From: Pseudofabraea citricarpa
Lineage: Eukaryota; Ascomycota; Leotiomycetes; Helotiales; Dermateaceae
Assembly (NCBI GenBank): GCA_029641185.1
Contig: JAPWGK010000006.1
Location: forward strand, 1,364,001-1,428,000
Length of the DNA: 64,000 bases
Direction of reading: 5' to 3'
This document shows, piece by piece, positions 23,209-34,538 of the stretch. The position numbers were made by a program, and so were the translations under genes. The notes beneath the pieces were generated by a model that searched no databases, was not told where the DNA came from, and saw only the letters and a program-made list of their open reading frames with translations. Numbering within the stretch: the stretch's first letter is position 1; every line of letters begins with the position of its first letter.

Positions 23209-24739
23209 TTACGTTCTGTAGTCGCCATTGATGGTGATGTATTCATGGCTGGCATGCCTGTTAGCGAGCGGGAACAGAAAAGGAAGAAGGAGAAGGAGAC
23301 GTACGAATAATCACAGGTCCAGTAAACAGCCGCTTCCTCGCCACCTCCCAACCGAACAAGGATCTCCAGATCCTCATGCTCCAGGATCTCAGCCGCGCGG
23401 GCCTCGTCGACGTCTTGGGGCTCGCCGTTTACGAGAAGCTTCAGCTCGGCCGAGCCGTCGCTGGGGATGAACGACACACTGGTCTTCTCGGGGATGATGT
23501 CGGGTACTTCGTTGATGGGCTCACCGGGCTCGCTGATCTGCGAATAGCCTGTGGCGCACAGGATCCGTCCCCAGTTGGCGTCCTTGCCGTACAGTGCCGT
23601 CTTTACCAGAGGCGAGCGAGCAATGGTGCTGGCGATCTTCCGAGCGCCGATTTCTGACGGCGACTCGGTCACGCGGATTGTCACGAACTTCGTGGCTCCC
23701 TCGCCGTCTCGGACTACGAGTTTGGCAAGGTCCGTGGCGAAGTCTGTCAGGACTTGCTGGAAGACGGCGTGGTCTGCAGAGTCGGCTGAGCTGATCTCCT
23801 TTCCACCCGCGGCGCCGTTCGCTAGTACGGCTACGGTGTCGTTGGTGGAGGTGTCTCCGTCGATGGAAATGCTGTTGAAGGATTTGTTGACAGCGTTGGT
23901 GAGGAGCGAGGGGAGAAGAGACGATGCAATTGGAGCGTCGGTTGCAATTATTCCTAGGAGGGTCGCCATATTGGGATGGATCATGCCAGCCCCCTTGGTC
24001 ATGCCTGCTATCCTATATGTGATTGATGGTGATGAGGGAAGGTTGAATGCACGCGAGATAAGCTTGGGAAACGTATCAGTTGTGCAAATTGCACGAGCTG
24101 TTGCTAGCCAGTGCTCATGTGTTGACCCCAGTCCATCATATGCTGTGGGTATCTTGCGGAGAATCTTTTGAATGGGTAATCTGAGCCAAAAGTCAGGTCA
24201 AGTCGGTGTAGTATTTGGAATTGAATATACCTTTGACCGATGACACCAGTGCTCATGACTATACTGCTTCCACCCTTTCCATCAGTTGGCTGCTCAAAGC
24301 ACTTATCGGCTTCCTCTCCCATCTTCTCAGCATCTTCCAATCCTCCTTTGCCCGTCACGGCATTGGCACATCCTGAATTGACGATGACTGATCGGACCCC
24401 AGCGTTATTCCTCCTCTTCAACATGTTACGGCTGACCGTTACTGGAGCAGCTTGGAACTTGTTCTTGGTGAAAACTGCAGCCGCAGCACATGGTGTTTCT
24501 GAAGCTAGGAAAGCCAGATCTGGGGTGCTCTTGTTGGTTGGCTTCACACCGACATGAGTTCCCGAGACCAGGAACCCTTTCGGATATATCCCACTTGTAG
24601 GTACATATTTTTGCTTTGCTGCTGGGATTGTCGAATCCAGTGGCGCAGAATAGTATCGTAGATTTGTTATGGGAGCTTGAGAGGTGGTAGGTCGGATGAG
24701 TCGAGTCAGGGCCGATGACGGCGTCCCTCTGAGAGCCAT
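23209..24739 (-). CDS. ARG7: Arginine biosynthesis bifunctional protein ArgJ (ornithine acetyltransferase), mitochondrial
   Basis: Minus-strand exons 24739-24231, 24180-23305 and 23248-23209; introns 50 and 56 nt; 474 aa. Transfers acetyl from N-acetylornithine to glutamate and, if bifunctional, also makes N-acetylglutamate from acetyl-CoA, closing the acetyl cycle of arginine synthesis in the mitochondrion. The N-terminus is a basic presequence. Family blocks are [32 protein letters not shown] (across splice 1) and [16 protein letters not shown], where cleavage between Ala and the nucleophile Thr makes the alpha and beta chains. Others are [20 protein letters not shown] and the C-terminal [12 protein letters not shown] (last exon). 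Divergent to GCN2, 470 bp away, with a Gcn4-type box between them. Confidence 0.96.
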
Positions 24740-25209
24740 TGTGAAGGCGCCCGTGAGAAATTGAAGCTGCTAGAAGATCAATTGATTAGCTTTTTGCTCA
24801 AGAACTCAGGAGAGGTGCAGTCAGTCACCTTAATATACAGCTTGGGTGGTTAGATGAGTCACGAAGGAATTCCGTTAGACGTTGTGCATGAAGTTTCTCG
24901 CCGCAGAGCTCTGACGAGGCGAGAGCCGCGGGGATGGCATTTCAAGCGGCCGCATTCAGCCTTGCACCGAGTCGATGCGCCCGCGGTGAGTCGAGGTCGA
25001 GCCAAAAGGCCTTTTGCAGGCTCTCGAGATGCAGACGCCCACACCTAGATAAATTCACCAAAACAAAACCACAGAACCCCTCGAGAATACCATGTACTCC
25101 CCCAGCGCGTAAAGGATCCCGCAGCTTCGGCTGCGTGTATCTACTCGAAAGTCTTTCTTCACCTCTTTAACCCGACTCACGAATCCTATCACATCGCAAA
25201 GACATCAAC
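24740..25209. promoter_or_regulatory. Shared divergent promoter of ARG7 and GCN2
   Basis: 470 bp between two start codons on opposite strands. Holds a perfect TGAGTCA (24855-24861) and further TGAGTCG / CGACTCA half-matches near 24981 and 25174. The spacing means one regulatory region probably serves both genes; this is inference. Confidence 0.6.
24855..24861. promoter_or_regulatory. Gcn4/CPC1 (AP-1-like) box TGAGTCA
   Basis: Exact match to the TGASTCA site bound by Gcn4-family bZIP activators (CPC1/CpcA in filamentous fungi), 116 bp upstream of the ARG7 start. Such sites drive amino-acid genes under starvation, which fits ARG7. A 7-mer can occur by chance, but its position is apt. Confidence 0.65.
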
Positions 25210-28200
25210 ATGCCGCCAACAAACCCATGGGGAAAGAAGCCACACCAAGAACAAGACTCTCAGTCCGGCTTTCCTGAGCTGAAGCCCAAGCAGACAAATG
25301 TTGCAGCGCCAAAATCAAAATACGAGGAGATCCAAGAAGATGAGGTCTTCGCGCTGGCTTCTATCTATGGGGAGGATTACAAGGAGATACAGTTGAATCA
25401 GGGTGCTTGGAAGGTAGGAGGGCCGTTGATCTGCCCGCGTGATGCATACTGAAAAGCGAATCAGAAAGCAGAGCCCTCATTCGAAATACGCGTCAAGTCA
25501 TCCGACGAGGATATCGCTATTACACTTGCAGTTACGCTAACAGCCACGTATCCCAAAACCACGCCCTTACTGAGTCTGAAAGGGCATGACTACTTACGGG
25601 AAGGGACACTTTTCAAAGTCCAAAAGGTCATCGAGACAAAGCCCAGGGAACTGGTGTCACAAGAGCAAGCCATGATAAACGAGATCGTGGAAGCGATACG
25701 AGATGTCCTTGAAGATGCTGCCGAGGCCAAGGCAGCTGGTCGAGAACTTCCAAGTCTGGAAGAAGAACGAGCTCTTCACGAAGCAGCAGCTGCTCAAGCA
25801 GCCGAAGAGCAAAAGCAGGAGCAAGCAAAGAAGAAGCAGTTAGAGAATTTAGAGGAAGAGCGTATGCTTGGCGACTTGGTACAGGATGAAATCAAGCGCC
25901 AGAAGGCAAAGGCAAAGGAGCTGAAGAAGAAGAGTCGCCCTCCCCCTATGCTCACAGAGGCATCTTTTGAGAAAGCAACTAAAGCTGAAGCTCCTCATGA
26001 AATGCTCGCTTTTGATCAGCCAGTAAACTCTCTGGATACAAATGGGAACCCTCTACTTTTCCAAGTTGTCACAGGTAAAGTTCGTATTCGCGAAGGTCCT
26101 GTCTCGACGTGTTTTACTGTGAGGCCAGTCATTGCTCAGGGTTCGGGTCAGGCTCCTACACTAGTATTGAAGCAAACAAATCTGGCCACTGGAGTGAAAG
26201 ATTTCAATAACTTCAAGAAACAACTCCAGATACTTGAGACAGAACTTGAGTCTCTGAAGAAGGTCAGGCACCAAAATATACTTGATCTTCTGGAGTTCAA
26301 AGTACATAAAACAGTAGATGAAGAGGGCGAGTCAGATTCTGGCTGGACTGTCAGTGTCTTGAGCGAATTTGCTGAGAAGGGCTCGTTAGAAGAACTGCTT
26401 GACATTACTGGCACTCTCGGAGTCGAGAAAGTTCGTTCCTGGACAATAGAACTCTTGGATGCTCTGAGGTTTCTACACGAGCACGGTGTCCTCCACGAAG
26501 ATATCCACGCTGGCAATATTCTGATCGTACGTGGGCCAACTGGTGAGATTCGGCCAAAGATTGCAGAAGCAGGTTATCAGCGCAAGCTGCATGGCCTTAG
26601 TGGGAAGAAACAACCAACAAGTACCATTGCAGTTGCAAAGTCTGCATATTGGTGTCCACCCGAAATAGCAAACACGGATCAACCCCAGTATACTCAGAAA
26701 ACTGATGTCTGGGACTTTGGCCTTCTATTTCTGCAGATGATATTTGGCCTCACGGTCATCCAGAAGTATTCTTCGCCGTTGGCTTTGGCTGATGCGTTGT
26801 CACTGTCTGATTCTCTACACGAGTTTGTTCATAAGCTTTTCAAGGCAGATCCCAAGAAACGCCCACGTGCGTTTGAATTGAGTTCGTCTGAATTCCTCGC
26901 CACAGATGCCCCTATTTTAGATGAGACTTCGTCTGCAGTGGCATCTCGGCTCGGGTCAATGACCTCACTTCTACCAGCAACTCCAGGTGCAAGACGTAGT
27001 AGACACGACTCCATGAATAGCCATGGTCCATTCTCAAGATATAAGGAAGACTTTGTCGAAGAAGGCCGCCTAGGTAAGGGCGGGTTTGGCGAGGTCGTAA
27101 AGGCTAGAAAGAAACTCGATGGGCAGATTTATGCCATCAAGAAGATTACCCAAAAATCTTCCGCTTCGTTGACAGAAGTGTTAAAGGAAGTTCGTCTTTT
27201 GTCTCAACTTAGCCATCCTTCAGTCGTTCGTAAGTTTGACTTTCTTTTGTAACTCTTTAATGTTACCCTTTTCGGCACTTGAGAATTTCAAGAGCCACAT
27301 GAGTGTTTGTTGGATTATTGCGATCATACCAGCTAACGACACGACCCAGGCTACTACAATACATGGACCGAGGAACTTCCCGATGTCAATGAAACTGATG
27401 ATGACACGACTGAGGATGCTGGAACTGAGAATTCTATCAGCGAGGTATCTCCAGGAACTGGTCCGAATATTGAATTTGGTGCCAGTACAGGAGGTTTGGA
27501 CTTCATGTCATCTAGTGGATTTCCACAGGTCGAATTTGGTTACGATTCTGAGTCTGGATCTGATGGTTCTGACGAGGAGGATGAAGTATCTACCAGCCCC
27601 GATGATGTAGCAAACGGAAATGGGCGCCATGAACTGGTGTTGAATCGCACAAGATCCAATACGCGATTTCAACGATCCTACAAAACCGTTCTCTACATAT
27701 CTATGGAGTATTGCGAAAGACGAACGCTTCGCGATCTAATCAAGAGAGGACTTTACAAGGAGAATAATGAGATTTGGCGTCTTTTTCGTCAGGTTTTGGA
27801 AGGCCTAGCACATATCCATGGTTTGAACGTCGTTCATCGAGATCTCAAACCTGAGAATATCTTCATTGATGGGGCATCGAACGTGAGAATCGGTGACTTT
27901 GGTTTGGCGACCAGCGGGCAATACTCCGTCGTCGACAAGAGTTCATCAGCTGCAATGCATATCAGTGGTGATCTGACGAGAAGTGTGGGTACTGCAACAT
28001 ACGTCGCTCCCGAGGTCAGATCTTCTGTCGGCGGGCTATACAGCAGCAAGGTGGATATGTACTCACTGGGAATTATATTTTTCGAGATGTGTTACAAGCC
28101 AGTCACTACTGGCATGGAGCGTGACCAAGTAATCAGAGGTCTGCGACTGAAAGAGCCCGTCCTACCCTCCGACTTCAATACGAACGAGAAACCAGTCCAA

Positions 28201-30298
28201 ACAGATATAATCTTATCACTTCTCAACCACAGCCCTAGAGAACGCCCTGCAAGTTCAGAACTATTGCAGAGTGGGAAGCTTCCTGTTCAGATGGAGAGCG
28301 AGACAATTCGTCAAACACTAGCAGGATTGGCAGATTCAAGATCTCCCTACTATCACAAAATGATGAGTGCCTTATTCTCGCGACCTACGAAACAAGCGAA
28401 AGACGTCGCTTGGGATATGTCAACAATTAATCTGAGTGCCCAGGATCTCCTCCTTCAGGGAATTGTTAGACAGAAACTCATTTCACTTTTCCGGAATCAC
28501 GGAGCCGTGGAAACTCCCCGTAGTGCCTTGTTCCCACGGTCAGGTCACTACGGGCCGAATACTGTACAGCTCCTTGACCCTAATGGAACCTTAGTACAGT
28601 TGCCTTATGATCTTACATTAGCACATGCTCGCGCCATTGCAAAGCATGAACCTTCAGTACAGCGATCATTTGCTTTCGGTCAGGTCTTCAGAGACAGGCA
28701 TGATGGTGGACAACCACAGACTTTTGGAGAGGTAGATTTTGATATTGTCTCCACTGATAGTCTTGACTTAGCTTTGAAAGAGGCTGAAGTGATCAAAGTA
28801 CTAGATGAGATTGTTATAAACTTTCCTTCTTTGGCATCTACGCAGATGTGCTTTCACCTTAACCATTCCGATCTCCTTGGACTCATCTTCGATTTTTGCA
28901 GAATTGAACCAAGTGTCCGCCAAGCGGCAGCTGAAACACTCAGTAAGCTGAACGTCCAACAATGGACCTGGCAGAAGATAAGAACTGAGCTCCGATCCCC
29001 ACTTATTGGGGTTTCGGCAACAAGTGTTGATGATCTTCAACGATTCGACTTCAGAGGTAAGTATCTTTCCCCGGAATCAAGCTACAGTTGCTAACTCTAA
29101 TAGACTCCCCTACGAAAGCATTTCAGAAACTGAAGACAATCTTTGAAGGTACAGACATATTCGAAAGAGCATCATCCACAATTGCTCATTTGCGAGATGT
29201 AATTGCATATACCAAGCGATTTGAGCTGCGTAGCAAAGTCTACATAACCCCTTTAGGAAGTCTGCGGGAGAAATTTTATAAAGGAGGTATCCTGTTCTCA
29301 TGTCTCTATGATCGGAAGGTCAGAGATGTTTTTGCCGCGGGTGGCCGTTACGATTCTCTCATTCGAGAGCATAGACATCGTGCTGGCGGTAATGAACAGG
29401 ATCGTCATGCTGTTGGATTTAATCTAGCGTGGGAAAAGCTGGCCAGACTACCAAAGGCAAGTGCCAAAGGTTTTCTGAAGAAGGCTGAAGAAGAAGTACA
29501 CGGAATCTGGAACACAAAGCGGGTAAGTTATCATGCCATTTTGCTTCTCATTCCGCTAAAATATTGTAGTGTGACGTGCTCGTGGCTAGTTTTGATGCTT
29601 CAATCTTGCGCACGACGGGAGTTGATATAGTCTCAAGTCTTTGGGCTCACGATATCAGTGCTGAACTTGCGCGGGACGCGCGGTCACCTGAAGATCTCCT
29701 TAGCAAGTATCGTGAGGATCATCATTCATGGGTCGTCATTATCAAGCAAGATTCAGTCCTTAAAGTCAAAAGCATGGACAGGAAGGATGTCCAAGATAGC
29801 GAGATTCCCTCGACTCAACTCATGAGCTGGCTTCGGGGTGAAATTCGCGAACGAGAACAGAGAGAGGGGACATATCAAAACCACAGGCAGAAACTCCTGC
29901 GTAATTCCAGTCAACCAGACACAAACACGGCCAATGAGCACGAACAAGATGTACGAGTCCTTATTGCTGGTACCAAGAGCAAGAAATCAAATCGACGCAA
30001 CATTGTAGAACAAGCTCAAGCTCGTGCCTCAATGCTTGTTCAATCTTTCCTTGACGGACCTATCGCAGCGATTGAGACCACAGACCACGTACTCGAGTTG
30101 ATCCGAGAGACACGACTATCTGATCCTGAAGGTTGGCGAAAGGTTACACATAGTGTACCGACGGCTGAGAGGAGATATATTGGGGAGATTCATGATTTGA
30201 TGAACGGTTTGGCGCATCAGAACAAGGATATCACGAGGAATGCTTTCATCTACAATTTCCGTACTGGTATGTGCATCTATTATGATCTTGCTGCTTAA
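25210..30298 (+). CDS. GCN2: eIF2-alpha kinase GCN2 (cross-pathway control sensor kinase)
   Basis: Five exons: 25210-25413, 25465-27229, 27350-29056, 29104-29522 and 29570-30298; introns 51, 120, 47 and 47 nt; 1607 aa. Order of parts: RWD domain (residues about 40-160, IQEDEVFALASIYGEDY), which binds the Gcn1 complex; a charged helix (about 160-240); a pseudokinase (about 275-535) with HED in place of HRD and AEA in place of DFG. Then the active kinase (about 593-965): GKGGFGEVVKA, AIKKI, a long acidic Ser/Gly insert typical of eIF2 kinases, HRDLKPENIF near 819, DFGLAT. A histidyl-tRNA-synthetase-like domain (about 990-1365) senses uncharged tRNA, and a C-terminal domain ends ...NAFIYNFRTG. 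It phosphorylates eIF2-alpha on amino-acid starvation and raises Gcn4/CPC1 translation. Divergent to ARG7. Confidence 0.96.
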
Positions 30299-30699
30299 GG
30301 CGTCAAGGGAGTAGAGCTATCTAGATTGAAATGGGATATTCTAGATACCCAGGAGTTTTAATGCAGATTATGAATCAAGATGAAAATGAACACTACGAAT
30401 ACTCTTCTACACCGAATTCTCGGTTGCTATGTGGAGCATCTGCTCGCCTTTTGTTCTTTCCATAAATGATATCGCTGTTGCTTTGTGGCTACGTCAGTTG
30501 TCTCCAGCCAATACCAACCAGACGTTCTTTCTAAAATGATAGTATCTGCTCCTTCTAATTCTACTTGGTGCCGCTACATAAGTTCGGGATTCCCGTAAGA
30601 GCCAGCAAAGTCAACAACATTATCTCATCTTCTCGAAGTCCACATAGGCCAGCAAACAACAAACAAGAAACAATTCTTACAACTCGGCAGAACACAAAG
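30299..30699. other. Short intergenic region
   Basis: 3' flank of GCN2 and 5' leader of the second cyclotransferase-like gene. No feature recognised. Confidence 0.4.
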
Positions 30700-31422
30700 A
30701 TGGACTTCAATCCATTTGTTTCCCACGAACCTGATGAAGAAGAAGCCGACCGACTCCCTCAAATGAGCTTCGATACTGCTACAATCTGTGAGAGGAATCT
30801 CTCCCCAGAGCACAACCAAAGGCTATACTTCGCATACGGATCCAACCTCTCAAGCACGCAGATGAGGGAACGATGCTTCGGCAGCCGCATGCGCTACCCA
30901 GCATTCCTCGAAGGTTATAGATGGACGACCAACAGCTTCGGCCATGCCAATCTCCACAAGCAGGCTGGGTCTCGCGTCTATGGCATCGTGTACAGCATCA
31001 CCTCCCGGGACGAGGCAATGCTCGACATCCACGAGAAGTTGCCGTGGGTGCACACGAAATACTTGAAGACGGTCGAACACGCAACGACGGGATTTCGCCG
31101 CAAGGCTTTGCTCTATATCAATAGCTCTATCCCTGGCGTTGTCAACGATTATGCCGGCATCATGGACCTCGAGTACATCAAGACGATGGAGACGGCTATC
31201 GCAGACGGTTTGCGGAATGGCCTTGATCAGGATTTTGCGAATCAGTTCTTGAGCCCGGCTGTTGCGCGCTCGAAGTGGCTAATGAATGTAAAGGAGTGGG
31301 AAGATGAGGACGAGGATGAAGAGGACGAGGATGAGGAGATACAGAATGCGGAGGTGCAAAATGAGGAGGTGCAAACTGAGGAGATGCAGGATGAAGAGAT
31401 GCAAGATGTTGTTGAAGAGTAG
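30700..31422 (+). CDS. Gamma-glutamylcyclotransferase-like protein, copy B
   Basis: Single exon, 240 aa, start ATG 30700 (MDFNPFVSHEPDEEE). The GGCT-like core shows RLYFAYGSNLSSTQM, AFLEGYRW, RVYGIVYSITSRDEAMLDIHE, whose final Glu sits at the position of the family's catalytic acid, and RKALLYINSS. It has a 40-residue N-terminal extension that copy A (11682-12413) lacks. It ends in an acidic tail built of a 15-nt tandem repeat coding E-V-Q-N-E and variants (about 31350-31409), a site of likely length polymorphism. Likely role by family: cleavage of gamma-glutamyl peptides or a related cyclotransferase step; substrate unknown. Confidence 0.8.
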   Translation: MDFNPFVSHEPDEEEADRLPQMSFDTATICERNLSPEHNQRLYFAYGSNLSSTQMRERCFGSRMRYPAFLEGYRWTTNSFGHANLHKQAGSRVYGIVYSITSRDEAMLDIHEKLPWVHTKYLKTVEHATTGFRRKALLYINSSIPGVVNDYAGIMDLEYIKTMETAIADGLRNGLDQDFANQFLSPAVARSKWLMNVKEWEDEDEDEEDEDEEIQNAEVQNEEVQTEEMQDEEMQDVVEE

Positions 31423-34400
31423 GATTATTCTGACTACGACTTTGGGGACTTTGAGGTGGAGAGTAACTGAGATATCTTATACCGACCTGGTATGAGTTAG
31501 TTATGGGTTATAGATTATACACTTCGATGGCAATCCGAATGAGATGGTGTATTGGGATTGGTCGCTGCTCTTACCAAACATGATAGTGGGGAGATGGGTT
31601 GTAAATAGAAATATTTCATTCATCATCACTTAACTCTCCTGCTCAGTCTTTCATAGCTTGTTACTGTGATCTACCTCGTGCTTGAGTGAGCATGGTCCAG
31701 ATACCTTGCAAGTGAGTGGACTGAGTGTCCGGAGTTTTCCTTGTCATGGTAGGTATAGGTACCTAGGTATTCAGGTATGAAGTATGCCATAGAGTCAATG
31801 ACGACAAGACATCGCTTCTAATAAAAAAACAGATATGAAGCGGTCAGTAATCCAGTCAGGTGCCTACCAAACACTGAGTACCCGGGCTCATATATACTCC
31901 GCAAATGGCGCTAAACCGCAACATGCAACATAACACAACACAAATACGCAGACACGCAATATTTATAGATCTAGATCAGGAGAGTAGATTTCCCGAACTC
32001 AAGATCATGTACTGGTGCTAGCAGATAAGACGTGCAACAAAACCAGAGCAATTGACAGATCAGGACAACAACACACTTCTGAATGGCTCTCTGGGTTATG
32101 GCTCGCTCACCTATGACAGATTATGCAATAGTTGTATGGGAAATTGATGCTCCGAGGAGTTTCTATTTGAGTGTAGTGCGGATGCGACATGCAACAGAAG
32201 TATATGTCTTCAGATGGTAACGGTTTAATATAATCCCGCGCAGTTTAGTGGTTTTCAAGACATGACAGGACATTCATAGCTTGTCTATAATCAGGATAAA
32301 CTCATATCCCGAGGAGTTTCTATTTGAAGGCGGCACGGATGCGATATGCAACAAAAGTAGAAGTCTTTAAACGCTAGAGGTCCAACATGCTTCTAAGCAT
32401 CTTCATGGTTTTTTTTTTTTTTTTGAGACAGAACGTGACTTGTTTATGGTAAGGGTAAACTCATACCTGCGGAGTTTCTCATAAGCTGACTCCAGATACG
32501 ATATGCAACAAAAGCAAAATATGCATATAGCATGGTATGTGGTTGGGTTAAAGGTCGTATGGTTCTGAATGCCTTTCTAGTTACTCTTAAGTTGTCTAGC
32601 TTCAAACCCTAGATGTAGCTAACAAGAGGACTAACAGATACTCCGGGTGAGTTTGAAAAGGACTATTCTTTATTTGCGATATGCAACAAAACAACATGTA
32701 CCTAAATGCGCCAGGTACTTACCTATGCTTTACAATTACATCCTAATTGGTTCGCAGATGTTTTTGGAAGCTAAAAAGACCTCCATGTGTGGTACAGGCT
32801 AACAGATATTCCGGATTTCCCCCAAAGATTCATAGCTTATGTTTCAAATGCAGGAAACTAAAGAATCACTAACTCGATTGCTTTATATCAATATGTATCA
32901 GAGCATTTTTGGAATATTCCAAGCAGTTATCTGATTTGTCATTGTGCTTTGTGATGGTTTAAAGAGTTATAAATAAACAGAAACGCCAAAAACCTCTAAA
33001 TCTGCGTTACTATCCATGCGATATATAATAAACCACTCTGACACTTAGGAAATCCTATATTTCTGATCGCGTAAGTAAATCTTTATTTAGGGTACGACGC
33101 GAACACAGACGCGTCATGCCACGTCGCTTATTAGATATTCCGGATGTTCGAAAAATAGAAACAGGTGCGATGTGCAACAAAACAAATAGCTGCACTTAAG
33201 CTAAGTAAATTTAAATATCTAGCCCTTCCAGCTAGTGGTTTTATTTGTGGTTAAAAGTTGCTCCGAGGAGAGGATACGCTATGTCGCTTAATTGATTGTC
33301 CGAGGAGTTGAAAAATAGAAACACCTGCGATATGCAACAAGCAGAAGATTATAATAGGAAATATATAACAGATAGTCTGAGTTATAAGCAGAAAGGACAA
33401 AGTTAGGCGTCCTTCTATAAAGAGCTTATAATAAACAATAAACTAAGACACTTGGGTATGTGATACTTTGCTTAATTAACATTTCAGATGATTCAGATCT
33501 TTGAGAGCTTGATACCTATTACGTACTAAAAGATAACTGTTAACATATATAAACATTGTCTTATATATAAGGAAAACTGAAATAAGATATAATACATGAC
33601 AGAAATCTGCTGTCTAAGCTGATAAGTAGAATAAGTCCAAGATAGGAGAAATATATATATAGATAGTTGCGCTAACACCTCGCTATATATACCCTTCCAA
33701 GTAAAGTAAACAAAACTGCGATATGCAACAGAGTATACATATATCTAAATAACAGCTCGGAACTAGGAGAAACATATTTACATAGTCTACAAGCAGTCGC
33801 GCTAATACCACGCTATACTATTTCAGGGGGAGTCGGTGAGACTGCGATATGCAACAGAGTCTATATGTATCTAAAGGATAAGTATGCTTGGAAGTAGCAG
33901 AAACATATTTACATAATCTATAACTATCACGCTTGCGCTACGCTATACTATCTTGGGGAAAGTAAACAAAGTTGCGATATGCAACAAAAGACCCATATGG
34001 TCAACATGCCTAGGCACTCTAACTGAGATATAACAAGCAGCCAGAAATACCACTCTGGTTCTTTTAACAACAGCCATAGGTCCAACTCGCTTGTGCTGCC
34101 TCTCAAGACAACTCGGGATTCTAAGCGAGGAACAACCGGCGATGCATTTTACTCCTGGGATTGGTTACTCGGTGACCTTAGTGAAGAAACCAGCTTTCTG
34201 AGATTCTTGGAAATTGCCATACACAGCCTGGGGTATTTTATTCCACCACGACTACACCTGGATCCGAGCCTCCAGTTCTAAGAATAAAACACAGCACTCG
34301 ACTTGCATCTAACATCCTCTCCAACCTCTTGCCCTCCGAACCATACCATTACATACACAAATACTTGAACGAATCAAGATTTATCAAGCAGGATAATAGA

Positions 34401-34440
34401 AATGCCAAGCAAACAAATCAAACAAATCCTAAAAAATGGG
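31423..34440. other. 3 kb AT-rich gene-free region with diverged repeat array
   Basis: No coding frame of note on either strand. Most of it (about 31.9-34.0 kb) is a diverged repeat array, entered separately. There are also AGGTA-type short repeats (about 31741-31775) and a T run (about 32408-32424). The last 400 nt before the tRNA is unremarkable; an open frame at 34093-34281 is not recognisable. Confidence 0.6.
31917..33990. repeat. Diverged repeat array carrying a GCGATATGCAACA box
   Basis: Ten copies of a box with consensus GCGATATGCAACAAAA, all on the plus strand, begin near 31917, 32184, 32341, 32498, 32676, 33167, 33327, 33718, 33844 and 33973. Successive spacings are 267, 157, 157, 178, 491, 160, 391, 126 and 129. 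In the 157-bp group each box is preceded by CTCCGAGGAGTTT-like sequence that can fold: AAACTC/GAGTTT pair at 32298-32319 and 32457-32477. In the last group (33.6-34.0 kb) a different unit, with GCGCTAA.ACC.CGCTATA and AGAAACATATTTACATA, repeats at 126-129 bp. No ORF spans the units. The family is not one I recognise. Confidence 0.75.
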
Positions 34441-34534
34441 GGTTGTATAGTGTAGCTGGCCTAGCACGTGGGATTCTGATGTAGGATTGGATGTTGGATA
34501 TTCCCAAGACCCCAGTTCGAATCTGGGTACGACC
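34441..34534 (+). tRNA. tRNA-Gln (anticodon CTG) with a 21-nt intron
   Basis: All four arms can be drawn. Acceptor GGTTGTA pairs with TACGACC (one G-T). The D arm is around GTGTAGCTGGCCTAGCAC. The anticodon stem TGGGA/TCCCA has loop TTCTGAT, and the T arm is CCCAG-TTCGAAT-CTGGG. The intron is 34480-34500, one base 3' of the anticodon as usual for nuclear tRNA introns; anticodon CTG at 34476-34478 reads CAG. A TTTT tract follows at once (34535-34538). Confidence 0.93.
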
Positions 34535-34538
34535 TTTT
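34535..34538 (+). terminator. RNA polymerase III T-run terminator of tRNA-Gln
   Basis: Four T residues directly after the discriminator end of the tRNA gene. Confidence 0.75.

Noticed and set aside
24854..25048. Plus-strand 64-codon frame upstream of GCN2 (possible upstream ORF)
   Set aside because: Its ATG overlaps the Gcn4-type box and no transcript start is known; an upstream ORF cannot be supported without 5' end data.
31423..34440. Possible 5S rRNA, U6 or other known RNA gene in the repeat region
   Set aside because: I looked for the conserved internal sequences of fungal 5S rRNA and U6 snRNA and saw none.
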